From positions 1 to 64,000 of the forward strand of contig CAVPTI010000015.1 in assembly GCA_963708775.1 (NCBI GenBank): a stretch of DNA of 64,000 bases. Reading direction: 5' to 3'. This document shows, one piece after another, positions 8,870-19,310 of this stretch (positions are counted from its first letter, which is position 1; each line of letters starts with the position of its first letter). This DNA comes from JAGVSR01 sp963708775. Lineage in GTDB: Bacteria; Pseudomonadota; Alphaproteobacteria; Rhizobiales; Hyphomicrobiaceae. Position numbers and translations under genes: made by a program. The notes under the pieces are model-generated. The model ran no database searches. It was not told the origin of the DNA and saw only the letters and a program-made list of their open reading frames with translations.

Positions 8870-10561
8870 TCATGCTGCACGATAGGTGCCGAGAAGCGCT
8901 TTGGTATCAAGCACGTCGAGCGTGGTTGCCGCAACCACCTTCATCAGGCCGAACTCGTCGATTGGACGCGTCCCGAGGAGTTCGCGCGCCAATATCGTGA
9001 AATTCTCCCAGTCGGCATGCCCCTGATGCTTCAATGAGAGCGCCATTGAGCCGCAAAGTCCTGCCCAGCGACGGCGGCGGGCCTGCAGAGGGCCCATCAT
9101 AAGGACCGCAATCCGCTTTCCGCGCGGCGCACGCTTGTTACCGATCAGCTTGGACACATTGTCCTCGAACCATGACGCCAGCATGGGATGGGTTTCCTGC
9201 AGATCGCTGCTGTCGCGCAACGTCTTTTCAACGGCGGCCGCGGACAAGCGGGCCGGATCGATCCCAGCGAGAAGCTCCGCCACAAGAACTTCGACGGGCA
9301 TGGCCGCCGGATTGATCTCGGCGAGCCCACACGTCTCCACGACATCGAGTGCGCCGAACGGAGGCGGGTTCCCCGTCTCGAGATTGGTAGCGAGACCCTG
9401 ACGCAGAATAGCGACCACGTAGTCGAGACTTGAAGGCGCGACTTCGATCTCGCCGGCGACATGATCCAGAACTTCCTTCAAGTCGGCCTTTGAAAGTCCC
9501 CGGCGGACCCACGCGTCGCGAATGCCGAAACCCTGCTTGGCGAGCAGGCCGGCCAGCGCATGCCTGCGGCCATCTTGAACGATTACAAGAGCAGTGATCG
9601 CCCCCGAGCCGTCCACACCGGATGCCAGAACACCGACCACATTCGCCTTGGAGGCCGGCGCACAGGCCACGCCGGTCGCGCGGGCACTCTTGATGGCCCT
9701 GTCGAGGGCCGCACGGTCGGCCTCAGGCAACCAGTTCCGGATCGCAATCATACGTCTCAGCATGGTCCCGCTGACGAGGCCGTGCGGAGATGCTAGCGTC
9801 AGCAACTCTATGAGCTTGCCGCGGGCATCCTCCGACTTGGAAAAGAGGAAGCCGAGCGCCGCCTCGCGGACCGCAGGTACATTCTCGCCGAATGTTGCCA
9901 TAACCAACCCGGCGCGAATTTCCTGGGGCAGGGCATCCATGCTTTCGTCTAGGTAAGCGTGAATGGCGAATGGATCGTTCTCCATGTCCGCAGCCACGTG
10001 CGCGAAGTGATCGTCGCCTTCGCCTCGAGTCACGGCAGCGTGCGCCTCTTCATCCTTCTCCATCAACCGGCTCAGCTGCTCACGAAGAGGGTCGCCGACA
10101 TCGAGCTTGGCGGACGCGAACTGATGCAAGATGAGCATCAGGATGGCCGGGCTGATCAGCTCCTGTCGAACGGCCTCCAGCAGAGAACCTCGCAGTCGAT
10201 CGACCAAATCGATAATCCCGGCATCGTCACGCTCGACCGCATAGCGCAGCAGCTCAAGACTATGGCCGAGGATGAAGGCGTAGGCAGAAATCAGCTCTTC
10301 GCTGGGCCTCGTCTTGAGGCCCTCCTTCGCGAGAAGCACCACGAGATCGAGAACATGCTCGGGATACCCTTCGAGGGGCTCCAGCGCGCGTGGCAGAGCC
10401 GCGCTTACGCGTCCGGCCTTTATCTCCTTGGCAACCGTCCTGCCAATGCGCGTGAGCGCCCTCCGATCGATCATTAGCCGCACCTCGTGAAGCCACTGAG
10501 CGATCAGATATAATTCGGCATATTTGCGACATGGACTGCGATCACTCATCCCCAGTGCCAT
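8870..10561 (-). CDS. Uncharacterised 563-aa protein downstream of TOTE primase-helicase
   Basis: A single open frame of about 563 aa starts around 10561 (ATG; ATG at 10549 or a GTG further upstream are alternatives, and none has a strong ribosome site) and ends at 8870. It begins about 65 bases after the stop of the TOTE primase-helicase, so the two are probably co-transcribed. The sequence is almost entirely alpha-helical in character. The middle (roughly residues 60-330) has Leu/Ala-rich 35-45-residue units suggestive of HEAT-like repeats. The C-terminal part contains VVGVLASGVDGSGAITALVI and VRRGLSKADLKEVLDHV. I do not recognise a nuclease, ATPase or membrane motif. Co-location suggests it is the partner or effector of the conflict system. 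The same open frame continues upstream past 10628, but that part belongs to the helicase. Confidence 0.65.
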   Translation of the reverse strand: MALGMSDRSPCRKYAELYLIAQWLHEVRLMIDRRALTRIGRTVAKEIKAGRVSAALPRALEPLEGYPEHVLDLVVLLAKEGLKTRPSEELISAYAFILGHSLELLRYAVERDDAGIIDLVDRLRGSLLEAVRQELISPAILMLILHQFASAKLDVGDPLREQLSRLMEKDEEAHAAVTRGEGDDHFAHVAADMENDPFAIHAYLDESMDALPQEIRAGLVMATFGENVPAVREAALGFLFSKSEDARGKLIELLTLASPHGLVSGTMLRRMIAIRNWLPEADRAALDRAIKSARATGVACAPASKANVVGVLASGVDGSGAITALVIVQDGRRHALAGLLAKQGFGIRDAWVRRGLSKADLKEVLDHVAGEIEVAPSSLDYVVAILRQGLATNLETGNPPPFGALDVVETCGLAEINPAAMPVEVLVAELLAGIDPARLSAAAVEKTLRDSSDLQETHPMLASWFEDNVSKLIGNKRAPRGKRIAVLMMGPLQARRRRWAGLCGSMALSLKHQGHADWENFTILARELLGTRPIDEFGLMKVVAATTLDVLDTKALLGTYRAA

Positions 10562-10627
10562 GTAGGGCCGCGGGGGATCGTCGGGCACGAACCCATTCTT
10601 ATCAACTCGGGGGAGGACAAACAGCGT

Positions 10628-13069
10628 TAGGATTCGATTTCGTAACCGAGACTGCGGTATCCCGATTGCCGCTTCAGCGCCATGCGTGCCAGCATCGGAA
10701 CGTCTGAATCGACGTAGTCGTAGACGACGACCTCGCGTTTGGCATGGTGCTCTCGATGTAAACGGCCGACATATTGGGCGAGCGTGCCTTTCCATGAAAT
10801 CGGCATGGTCAGGAAAAAGCGTGTCGAGTGACGCGTCGTCGAAGCCCTCGCCTAGGTATCGGCCGGTTGCCAGGACAAGACGTTCCTCGGTGTCGGGACG
10901 TTTAAGGCCCTCCTCGGCCGTTCGACGCTCGGCAGCGTTCATGCCTCCGTAGAGCACGACCAAATTTCGCGTGAATTTTTCCAGCCGCGTCCGGAAATAG
11001 TCGAGATGGTCGCGACGCTCGGTCAAGATCACCGGCCGCCGGCCTGCCTCCAGGCTGAGAGCACGTCGTCGAAGATCAGATCGTTCCGCTTGTCGTCCTG
11101 CGCCAGCGCAGCATAGAGCGCCGTCATCTGCGAAGGCCTGGGCTTCCTGATCGGATCGGAGCTGAAATCCAGTCTCGCGCAGGCGGACCTTGTGGCTGAA
11201 TAATCGGGTCGCGGCCTGGGACTTCGCGTCGACCCGATAACGGACCGGCCCACATTGCATGAAGATGATCGGGTGATGGCCATCCTTGCGGGCGACCGTG
11301 GCCGACAGCCCCAGCACGTACGCGCCTTGGTGCGTCGCGCGACCAGTTCGAAGCTGACGGCCGAGAGATGATGGCACTCGTCGACGATGAGATGGCCATA
11401 ATCGGCGACTAGGTCGCTACCTCACCATTGCGAACGAGGCTCTGGATCAGAGCAATGTCGATCCATCCAGAGGGTTTTCGTTTGCCGCCGCCGATCGTGC
11501 CGATGTCGCTGTCCTCGAACGGACAGGAATGATTGAAGCCGTTCGCCGCCATTGGTCGATCGAGTTGGCGGCGATGGACGAGGACGAGCGTGTTGACGCC
11601 GCGGGCCGCGATCATGCTGCGCGCCGACGACGGTCTTGCCGAAGGCGGTCGTGGCGGCCAGCACGCCATAGTCGTGGGGCTCGATCGCGGCCACGGCGGC
11701 TGCCTGCACATCGTGCAGCGTGCCAAGAAACTTGACATCGAGCGGTCGACCGGCATTGCGTTCGTCTTCGAATTGTGCCGTGGCTCCGTTCGACTTGAGC
11801 AGTTCGATAGCCTCATCCAGGCAGCCACGCGGCAATCCAACGTGGCGCGGATGAAGCTCGGCACATGAGATGATCCGCGGCTTGCCAAAAGTCGGCAGCC
11901 GCATGGCCTGGGCGCGATAGAACTCCGGGTTCTGGAAAGCCGCGACCCGGACGAGTTGGGCGACCATCGACGACGGCAGGCCGGTACGGTCGACATAGAC
12001 TTGATCGCCGAGCACGACATCGACCTGCGCCGGCACTGGTTCCTTGGAGGATTGCCCTTGCAGTCGTCGCGACGGCGTCATTTTCCAGGGCGCGTCCGCG
12101 TTCTCGTCATCAACGGGCAGCCTGACGCCGGTGACGCCGCCTGGCATTTCCGCTTCGGCTTTCGCGATAAGGGATTATACCTCCGATGACGTCAACTGGC
12201 GCGGAGCTGGAGAGGAAAGCCCACTGGTCATCATGGGGGCGCAGCTCATCGTCGACAAAGACGCTGTTTCCGTTCTCCCGCGCCGAACGCTGCAACGGCA
12301 GTGCGATCAAATTGCCGAAGCCGCCGCTCGGCATCGAATCCTGGCTCGGAAACAATCGATCGTATGAGGCGAAGCCGATCTCGGGCCGGCGGTTCATTGT
12401 CCGCGTCAGGATCAGTGTACCCAGGCGGCGGGCGTTTGCCGCTGCCACGGGCTTTGAGAAAAACAGCCAGACGTGCCCACCGTTCCCCGAGCGAGATCGT
12501 TCGATCGCCGCTGAGATGCCGACCTCTCTGCAAGTCGCGATGAAGGCAAGTGCATCGGTAGCCCAATTCTCGTCGTCGAAATCGACGGCCAAGAAGCTGC
12601 ATGTATCGTCAAAGAAAAGCGGGTAGACGCCAGCGACGAAATCTCTACCGCGCGCGTTTACTCGAAGGCGATCCTCGCCTCGCAGATGGCATTCAATCAC
12701 GTCGTTCGTGACCGGGATGAAAGACTGACTTGGACACTCGCCACATTTCACCTGCGGCTTGCCGCACACGCCGCGTACCCATTCGTTGGCGCACGCCGGC
12801 GCGTAGCCCGAGCGCCCGGTCTTGGGGTTGTCCCATCGAACCGGAAAGACGTCTGTCCGACCGCCGAAGAGACTGCGGAACAGCGCGATCTTGTCGGGGG
12901 CTGGTGAGTTGTTTGTGACGGGGGCCGTCGTAATCGCGTCAATTGGTTTTCGTATGGGCGCCAACTCGAGTTCCCCGAGCCGTGCTTCCAGTCTTTTGCG
13001 CTCGGCATCTAGCGCGGCTAACTGCCGACGGATAACGGCAATCTCTTCCTCTCTGACGTCTTTGGTCAT
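10628..13069 (-). CDS. TOTE-type archaeo-eukaryotic primase / SF2 helicase, frameshifted
   Basis: The reconstructed protein is about 813 aa. Residues 5-35 are a coiled coil. Residues 60-300 are the archaeo-eukaryotic primase domain of TOTE conflict systems: a zinc site (C93, C102, C109, C112), the catalytic DFDD (D163, D165) and GGHVW (H199). The helicase follows, with Walker A VLAATTAFGKTVVGA, the DEAH-like VDECHHLSAVSFE, LGLSATVARKDGHHP and motif VI-like ATGRYLGEGFDD. The C-terminus MALKRQSGYRSLGYEIES* ends at 10628. Frame changes lie near 12170, 11620, 11412, 11325 and several times between 11170 and 10650. TOTE proteins are predicted antiviral/anti-plasmid systems in which primase and helicase recognise invading nucleic acid. 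The neighbouring 563-aa protein is the likely partner. Domain identity is firm; whether the gene is intact is not. Confidence 0.75.
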
Positions 13070-13314
13070 GGAATATGTTGCATCGCTTGCGCCTTCCGAT
13101 GCCCGCTGATTCCGAAGTCGATGTCATGAACCCGAGAGTTCGCTACCCCATCATGCCCATTCTGCTCAAGGTTGACAGCCCATAGCCAGTATATTGGAGT
13201 GTCTTTGAGTGATCGCGGAAGACGAGTGGACACGACCCAAACGGCGCGCTCTCCCGGTTGCGTAACACCGTGTTAACGCACACCTGGATGTCCCGACATC
13301 GCAGCGAAATCAGG
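13070..13314. other. Divergent gap between TOTE gene and second module leader
   Basis: About 245 bases with no recognised gene. It must hold the promoter for the leftward TOTE gene and possibly the start of the rightward leader. GC is lower around 13180-13290 than in the flanking genes. Confidence 0.3.
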
Positions 13315-13463
13315 CCTCGACTTCTGCCGCAAAGGACGCATTGCTGGTGTGACGGGCGCCGGTAGGACGGAGCACGGGATTTTAAGGGCTCGCCTCGCGG
13401 AACGCGGGGCTTTGGGTGGTGGGAGCGCCGATGGGGCGCGCCCTTGAACCCTCGGAGCCCACC
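13315..13463 (+). repeat. Conserved leader upstream of DUF3489 gene, copy 2
   Basis: Homologous to 4867-5018, with identical blocks such as CTTCTGCCGCAAAGGACGCA and GGGGCTTTGGGTGGTGGGAG and a short divergent stretch at about 13362-13385. It ends directly before the DUF3489 ATG. Sequence conservation exceeds what a simple promoter needs. Confidence 0.5.
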
Positions 13464-13805
13464 ATGACCACGATCGAAGCCCGCCACACGACCCCGGCCA
13501 AACGAACCAAGCCTGCGACGACCGCCAAGGGCGGGAAGCCGAATGCGGACGGAAAGCCCTCATCTGCGCTTGCCGGCAACGAGCTCCACTCGCGCGTCAC
13601 GAAGCACGATCGCGTCCTGGAGCTCTTGAGCCAGCGCCAAGGCGCCACGGTTCCGGAGCTGATGGAAGCAACCGGTTGGCAGCAACACAGCGTCCGCGGG
13701 TTCTTGGCTGGAACCGTGAAGAAGAAGCTCGGCTTCCCGCTCACTTCGTCGAAGGCCGAGGGCGAACTGCGTCGCTATCGGATCGACTCGAAGCGCGGTC
13801 GCTGA
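13464..13805 (+). CDS. DUF3489 domain protein, module copy 2
   Basis: An intact 113-aa protein. Residues 1-45 are basic and low-complexity (TTPAKRTKPATTAKGGKPN). Residues 48-113 form the conserved domain with VTKHDRVLELLSQRQGATVP and a recognition-helix-like TGWQQHSVRGFLAGTVKKK. The longer in-frame start at 13416 is unsupported; MTTIEAR matches copy 1 and abuts the leader. It is probably a small DNA-binding accessory of the recombinase module. Its stop is one base from the DUF2924 start. Confidence 0.8.
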   Translation: MTTIEARHTTPAKRTKPATTAKGGKPNADGKPSSALAGNELHSRVTKHDRVLELLSQRQGATVPELMEATGWQQHSVRGFLAGTVKKKLGFPLTSSKAEGELRRYRIDSKRGR

Positions 13806-13806
13806 C

Positions 13807-14266
13807 ATGACGCGAGCCTCGATCGACATCGCGGCCGAGTTGGCGCGGCTCGAAGCCCTGACCAACTTCGAGCTGCGAGGCGAGTGGCGGCGGCTGCATC
13901 ACATGCAGCCGCCAAAGAGCCTCTCGCGTGATCTCCTGCTGCGTGGCATCACTTACAAAATCCAGGAGAGGGCGTTCGGCGGCCTCTCCAAGTCGATCCT
14001 TCGAAAGCTGTCCGGCACTGAGCCTGAAGCAGTCTTCGCCGGAGAACCGGAGAACTGCGCCACGCGCCACCGTAAAGCCGGGGACGCGGCTCGTGCGCGA
14101 ATGGAATGGCGATACGCACACTGTCCTCGTCCACGCGGACGGCGTCGAGTGGCGCGGCACGCGCTACCGGTCGCTCTCGGTCGTCGCCCGCGAGATCACC
14201 GGCGCGCATTGGTCCGGTCCGCGGTTCTTCGGTCTGACATCGAAGAAGGAGGCAGGCGATGGCTGA
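13807..14266 (+). CDS. DUF2924 domain protein, module copy 2, frameshifted
   Basis: MTRASIDIAAELARLEALTN starts one base after the DUF3489 stop. The first frame is good to about residue 83 (GGLSKSILRKLSGTEPEAVF). A shift near 14056 leads to the second half (KPGTRLVREWNGDTHTVLVH, YRSLSVVAREITGAHWSGPR), which ends at 14266, overlapping the next ATG. Length is about 153 aa. Role unknown; the constant linkage to the recombinase in both modules is the main clue. Confidence 0.7.
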
Positions 14267-14456
14267 CGTCGATCTGGACGCTGCCCGGCGGGAGTTCGCT
14301 GAGCTGACCGGCGCGTTCGAGGACGCGGCGCTGATTGCGTCTGACGGCCAGGGCGTCAAGAACCTCGATGACGGGCGCCGTCAATTCAAGCGTCTCTCGA
14401 AAGCAATAAACCGACTCAGAAGGCGCCTCATCATTCTTGAGAGGCGCCTCCGATGA
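14259..14456 (+). CDS. Small conserved ORF of recombinase module
   Basis: A 65-aa protein with GGAGG upstream (14247-14251). Its start overlaps the DUF2924 stop and its end overlaps the recombinase start, an arrangement that implies translational coupling. The C-terminus is strongly basic (KRLSKAINRLRRRLIILERR) and probably helical, suggesting DNA or protein binding. Not recognised as a named family. A shortened homologue sits at the same place in module 1. Confidence 0.65.
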   Translation: MADVDLDAARREFAELTGAFEDAALIASDGQGVKNLDDGRRQFKRLSKAINRLRRRLIILERRLR

Positions 14457-16154
14457 AAGGCATTGAACTGCGCCATCTACACCCGCAAGTCCTCCGAGGA
14501 GGGGCTCGAGAAGGAGTTCAACTCGCTCGATGCCCAGCGCGAAGCGTGCGAGGCCTATATCACGAGCCAGAAGCACGCCGGCTGGGTGCGCCGTGCGCGA
14601 CCTCTATGACGACGGCGGCTTATCGGGCGGCACGATGGAGCGTCCTGCGCTGCAGCGGCTGCTCGCCGACATCAAGTCCGGCAAGGTGCAGATTGTCGTC
14701 GTCTACAAGGTCGACCGGCTGACGCGGTCGCTGGCGGATTTCGCCAAGATCGTCGACGTGCTCGATGCTCACGGCGCCTCGTTCGTCTCGGTGACGCAGC
14801 AGTTCAACACCACGACCTCGATGGGCCGGCTGACGCTCAACATGCTGCTCTCCTTCGCCCAGTTCGAGCGCGAGATCGCCGGCGAGCGCATCCGCGACAA
14901 GATCGCCGCGTCGAAGGCCAAGGGCATGTGGATGGGCGGCAACGTCCCGCTCGGCTATGACGTCAAGGAGCGCAAGCTGATCGTCAATGACGCCGAAGCC
15001 GAGACGGTGCGCATGATCTTCCGACGCTATGTCGAACTCGGCTCGGTCCGGCTCCTTGCGGATGAACTTGCCGGGATTGGCGTCGTCAGCAAGCGTCGCG
15101 AAGGTGCCGGCGGACGTCCTGGCGGGTGGCAACCGGTTTTCTCGCGGCGCGCTCTATACTCTTCTGCAGAATCCGATCTATCGCGGCGAGATCGCACATA
15201 GAGGCAAGGTCTATCCCGGGCCAGCACGAGGCAATTGTCGATGCTGGGCTGTGGCAGCTCGTTGAGAAAAAGCTTGCCAGTAGTAGGCAGTCACGAGCGC
15301 TTGGGGAAGCGGCGCAGGAGCCAAGCTTGCTTGCCGGGCTGATCGTGGACGGCGAAGGAAATCGCATGACGCCGACGCACGCGGTGAAGAAGGGCCGGAG
15401 GTACCGGTACTATGTTTCGACGGCCCTGATTAATGGCACGCGCTCACTTCACGAGACGGGCCTGCGGGTTCCGGCAGGTGACCTCGAAGAGCTGGTTCTC
15501 AAAAGGCTTCGAGCATTTTTTGCATCGGAACAGGACGTCGGCGAGACGTTGTCAATCTTCGATCTCGATGCCGCCACGCTGCGTTCGGCGCTTGCGAAGG
15601 CCGTCGAGATGTTTGGCAGCTGGGCAACGCTACCGTCGATCAAGATCCGCGAAGTCGTCCGGTCCGTTGTCGAACGCGTGTGCGTACGTGTTGATGAGGT
15701 CGTTGTTAGTCTCAACAGAAAAGAGATCGCGAGAATACTATTGGGTGACGCATCTCGAGAATTGTCTGATGATCAACTCGGCACACTCGAGCTCCACGCT
15801 GAAGCTAAGTTGCGTCGCGCAGGCAAGGGCATCCGATTAATTGTCGGAGGCGGACGTGCCACCAAACTTGACGGTCAGATGATCGCGCTGCTCCGCAATG
15901 CGTATGCGACGCGCGAAGCGCTGATGTCGGGACGCGATGCAACCATCGACGCGCTCGCGCAGCGGCTCGGCGTCAAGCGAGACTATCTGTCAGCGCACAT
16001 GCGCCTCACCTATCTGGCGCCGGATATCGTCAAAGACCTCTTTGAAGGTCGGCAGCCTGAGACGCTCACAGCGGCACGCCTCGTCTCCGTTTCCAAAGAC
16101 CTGCCGCATGACTGGCAGCTCCAGCGGGGCGTCCTCGGAATTGAGACGGGATAG
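14453..16154 (+). CDS. Large serine recombinase, module copy 2, four one-base insertions
   Basis: Site-specific recombinase of the resolvase/large serine integrase type, about 565 aa once reconstructed. The N-terminal resolvase domain (residues 1-150) has the nucleophile in YTRKSS (S13), VYKVDRLTRSLADF and FAQFEREIAGERIRDKI. Next come the recombinase domain (NRFSRGALYTLLQNPIYRGE) and a zinc-ribbon position that lacks the usual Cys pairs (MTPTHAVKKGRRYRYYVS). The C-terminus has an HTH-like segment (LAQRLGVKRDYLSAHMRLTY). Extra bases occur near 14465, 14590, 15112 and 15222; the last 310 codons are clean. It lies directly inside the tRNA-Gln end of the island and is the best candidate for the enzyme that moves it. 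Confidence 0.75.
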
Positions 16155-16331
16155 CGCCCACCGAAGCCCACGAAACGATGCGAGTTTGACCGGCCGAAAA
16201 AGGGCGACAGAGATAAAAGGGGCCAAAGAGCCGAGGAACGTCCGCAGAGACGCGGGTTTCAACGGCGCACCTACAAACGGCGTCGACAAGGCGCGGAAAA
16301 GACGCTAACTTTTTGCACCAAGGAATGATAA
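16155..16331 (+). other. Conserved right-end segment, module copy 2
   Basis: This is the counterpart of 7698-7871, with GACCGGCCGAAAAA, AGAGATAAAA and CAAAGAGCCGA shared in order. It holds no gene and leads directly into the direct repeat, so it is the terminal non-coding part of the element. Confidence 0.5.
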
Positions 16332-16407
16332 AATATGCAGCGATATCAATGAGTTAGTCGGTGGCTGGGGGACTAGGATTCGAACCTAGACAGGCAAAGT
16401 CAGAGTC
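16332..16407 (+). repeat. Direct repeat overlapping tRNA-Gln 3' half (candidate att site, right)
   Basis: Matches 7872-7948 over about 76 bases: a 27-base identical stretch, then the tRNA-Gln 3' half from CCA to the anticodon stem. Here the repeat continues into the complete tRNA, so this is the reconstituted site next to the host gene. The distance between the two repeats is about 8.46 kb, which defines the island. Confidence 0.7.
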
Positions 16408-16435
16408 TGCAGTCCTACCATTAGACGATCCCCCA
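16362..16435 (-). tRNA. tRNA-Gln (anticodon CTG)
   Basis: A complete cloverleaf on the minus strand with encoded CCA. The acceptor stem TGGGGGA / TCCCCCA starts with the U1 typical of bacterial tRNA-Gln. The anticodon stem GCAGA / TTTGC encloses the loop CTCTGAC, giving anticodon CUG (16403-16401) for codon CAG. The T arm reads GGTTCGAATCC. Its 3' end faces the mobile island to the left. Confidence 0.93.
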
Positions 16436-16626
16436 AGACCGTCCCGTACAGCGCGGCGGGGCCGCGATGGGAGAGGCGGCGTATAGCAGGTGTGTTCAGG
16501 GCGGGCAAGCTGTCGCGGTGGCCCGGGAATAGCGCCGCGTGCTCACGAGAGGACGGCCGCGCGGGCTTTTCGACGGGGCTGCGGGCAGGCATAAGGGCGC
16601 CTCGTTTCAAAAGGCAGCCCAGGCAC

Positions 16627-18256
<1,630 letters not shown>

Positions 18257-18281
18257 CGTGCAGGCGCAATGCTGATGGGGC

Positions 18282-19310
18282 TTATCGGCCCGCCGCGGCG
18301 GCGCGATTCTGTAGCCGCTGACGGAGCTTCGCGACGGCTTCGCGCCCCGTGGCGGCGGCTATATCGGCGCCGATCGTTGAAGAGAGCTGGGGATCGCGCT
18401 GGAACGCGTAGCCACCGGTCAGGATCACAAGGTCAGGATTTAACGACGCCTTGCGGACGCGGGCCAGACTGCGGGCGAGCATCGGTGCGTCGCCGACGCG
18501 GCCGGCTGAGATGCCGACGGCGTCGTAGTGCGTACTCTTCACCAGCTTATCCAGGTCGTTCATGAACTGGAGTTCGCCGCAACAGACGTCCCAACCTTCT
18601 CGCCAGAAATCCGCGCGAACGAGACACAGGCCGAGGCGGTGACGTTCTTGCGGAAGAGTGATGAGCAGAATGCGATGTGAGGTATCGGCAATTTTGCCGC
18701 CGGTGCAGAACGTAGAGGAGTGGGCGAGGATGATCTGCTGAATATGATCCATGCCGCGCGCCACATCGAGAAAATCCCGCACGTCACGTTCCCACATTTC
18801 GCCGAGCCGTAGTGCGGCGGGAACGAGGAGCCGTTCGAATAAAACATCGACGCCAAAGCCGCGCTCGATCAGTTCGTTGAAATGATGCAGGGCCACGGAC
18901 GCTTCTAGTGCCAACGTCGCATCGGTGAATGCGGTGACGTCATCGTCGAGCGCGGGAATTGCGGGAAATGCACAGGAGCCGGGTTGGTGGTCATCAATTA
19001 GCCGGGGGATAATGTGCTTTTCGATGAGCTGTGCGAGGGCAGGGCGGTCTTCTGCAGGAGCGGAGGTTGTCCGGACTGGGTCCAATCCGCTCACGGTCTT
19101 CGTTGCTGACTTGCTACTTCCCACCGAGCTGCTCCGCTGCTGAAGATCGATCGCTTCAATTCCGGGCGTGTGCGTGACCTGCACCGGATCCGGGCGTGTG
19201 CGTGACCTGCACCGGATGCTCAGCAACGTGTGGGAGTATGAGCGTCGCAGCTGTGATGGGAAACAGAGAAAAAATGATGATGACAGACGGGTGCGGTCCC
19301 GTTGACGCAT
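18282..19310 (-). CDS. Cobalamin (B12)-binding domain protein, start uncertain
   Basis: The C-terminal half is a B12-binding module: LLITLPQERHRLGLCLVRAD contains the His-x-x-Gly cobalamin ligand (HRLG), followed by WDVCCGEL, a strand-helix pattern ending in VILTGGYAFQRDP. Before it lies the helical cap (ALRLGEMWERDVRDFLDVAR). The architecture resembles the PpaA/AerR/LitR-type regulators that sense light or redox through B12 (inference). No DNA-binding domain is visible. The N-terminus is doubtful because a 28-base perfect tandem duplication (19162-19217) shifts the frame. Collapsing it would join this frame to one starting at 19383. Confidence 0.7.
   Translation of the reverse strand: MRQRDRTRLSSSFFLCFPSQLRRSYSHTLLSIRCRSRTRPDPVQVTHTPGIEAIDLQQRSSSVGSSKSATKTVSGLDPVRTTSAPAEDRPALAQLIEKHIIPRLIDDHQPGSCAFPAIPALDDDVTAFTDATLALEASVALHHFNELIERGFGVDVLFERLLVPAALRLGEMWERDVRDFLDVARGMDHIQQIILAHSSTFCTGGKIADTSHRILLITLPQERHRLGLCLVRADFWREGWDVCCGELQFMNDLDKLVKSTHYDAVGISAGRVGDAPMLARSLARVRKASLNPDLVILTGGYAFQRDPQLSSTIGADIAAATGREAVAKLRQRLQNRAAAAGR
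19162..19217. repeat. Perfect 28-base tandem duplication
   Basis: The unit CCGGGCGTGTGCGTGACCTG plus eight bases occurs twice in direct succession (19162-19189 and 19190-19217). Because 28 is not a multiple of three, it changes the reading frame at the 5' end of the B12-binding gene. Confidence 0.9.

Noticed and set aside
8870..11377. A single 835-aa protein covering helicase motifs and the unknown protein
   Set aside because: The upstream part is a patchwork of the helicase frame and shadow sequence. The true helicase C-terminus (SGYRSLGYEIES) stops at 10628 in another frame, so two genes are involved.
4867..16435. Insertion sequences or transposons around the modules
   Set aside because: No DDE transposase, terminal inverted repeats or target duplications were seen; the only mobility genes are site-specific recombinases.
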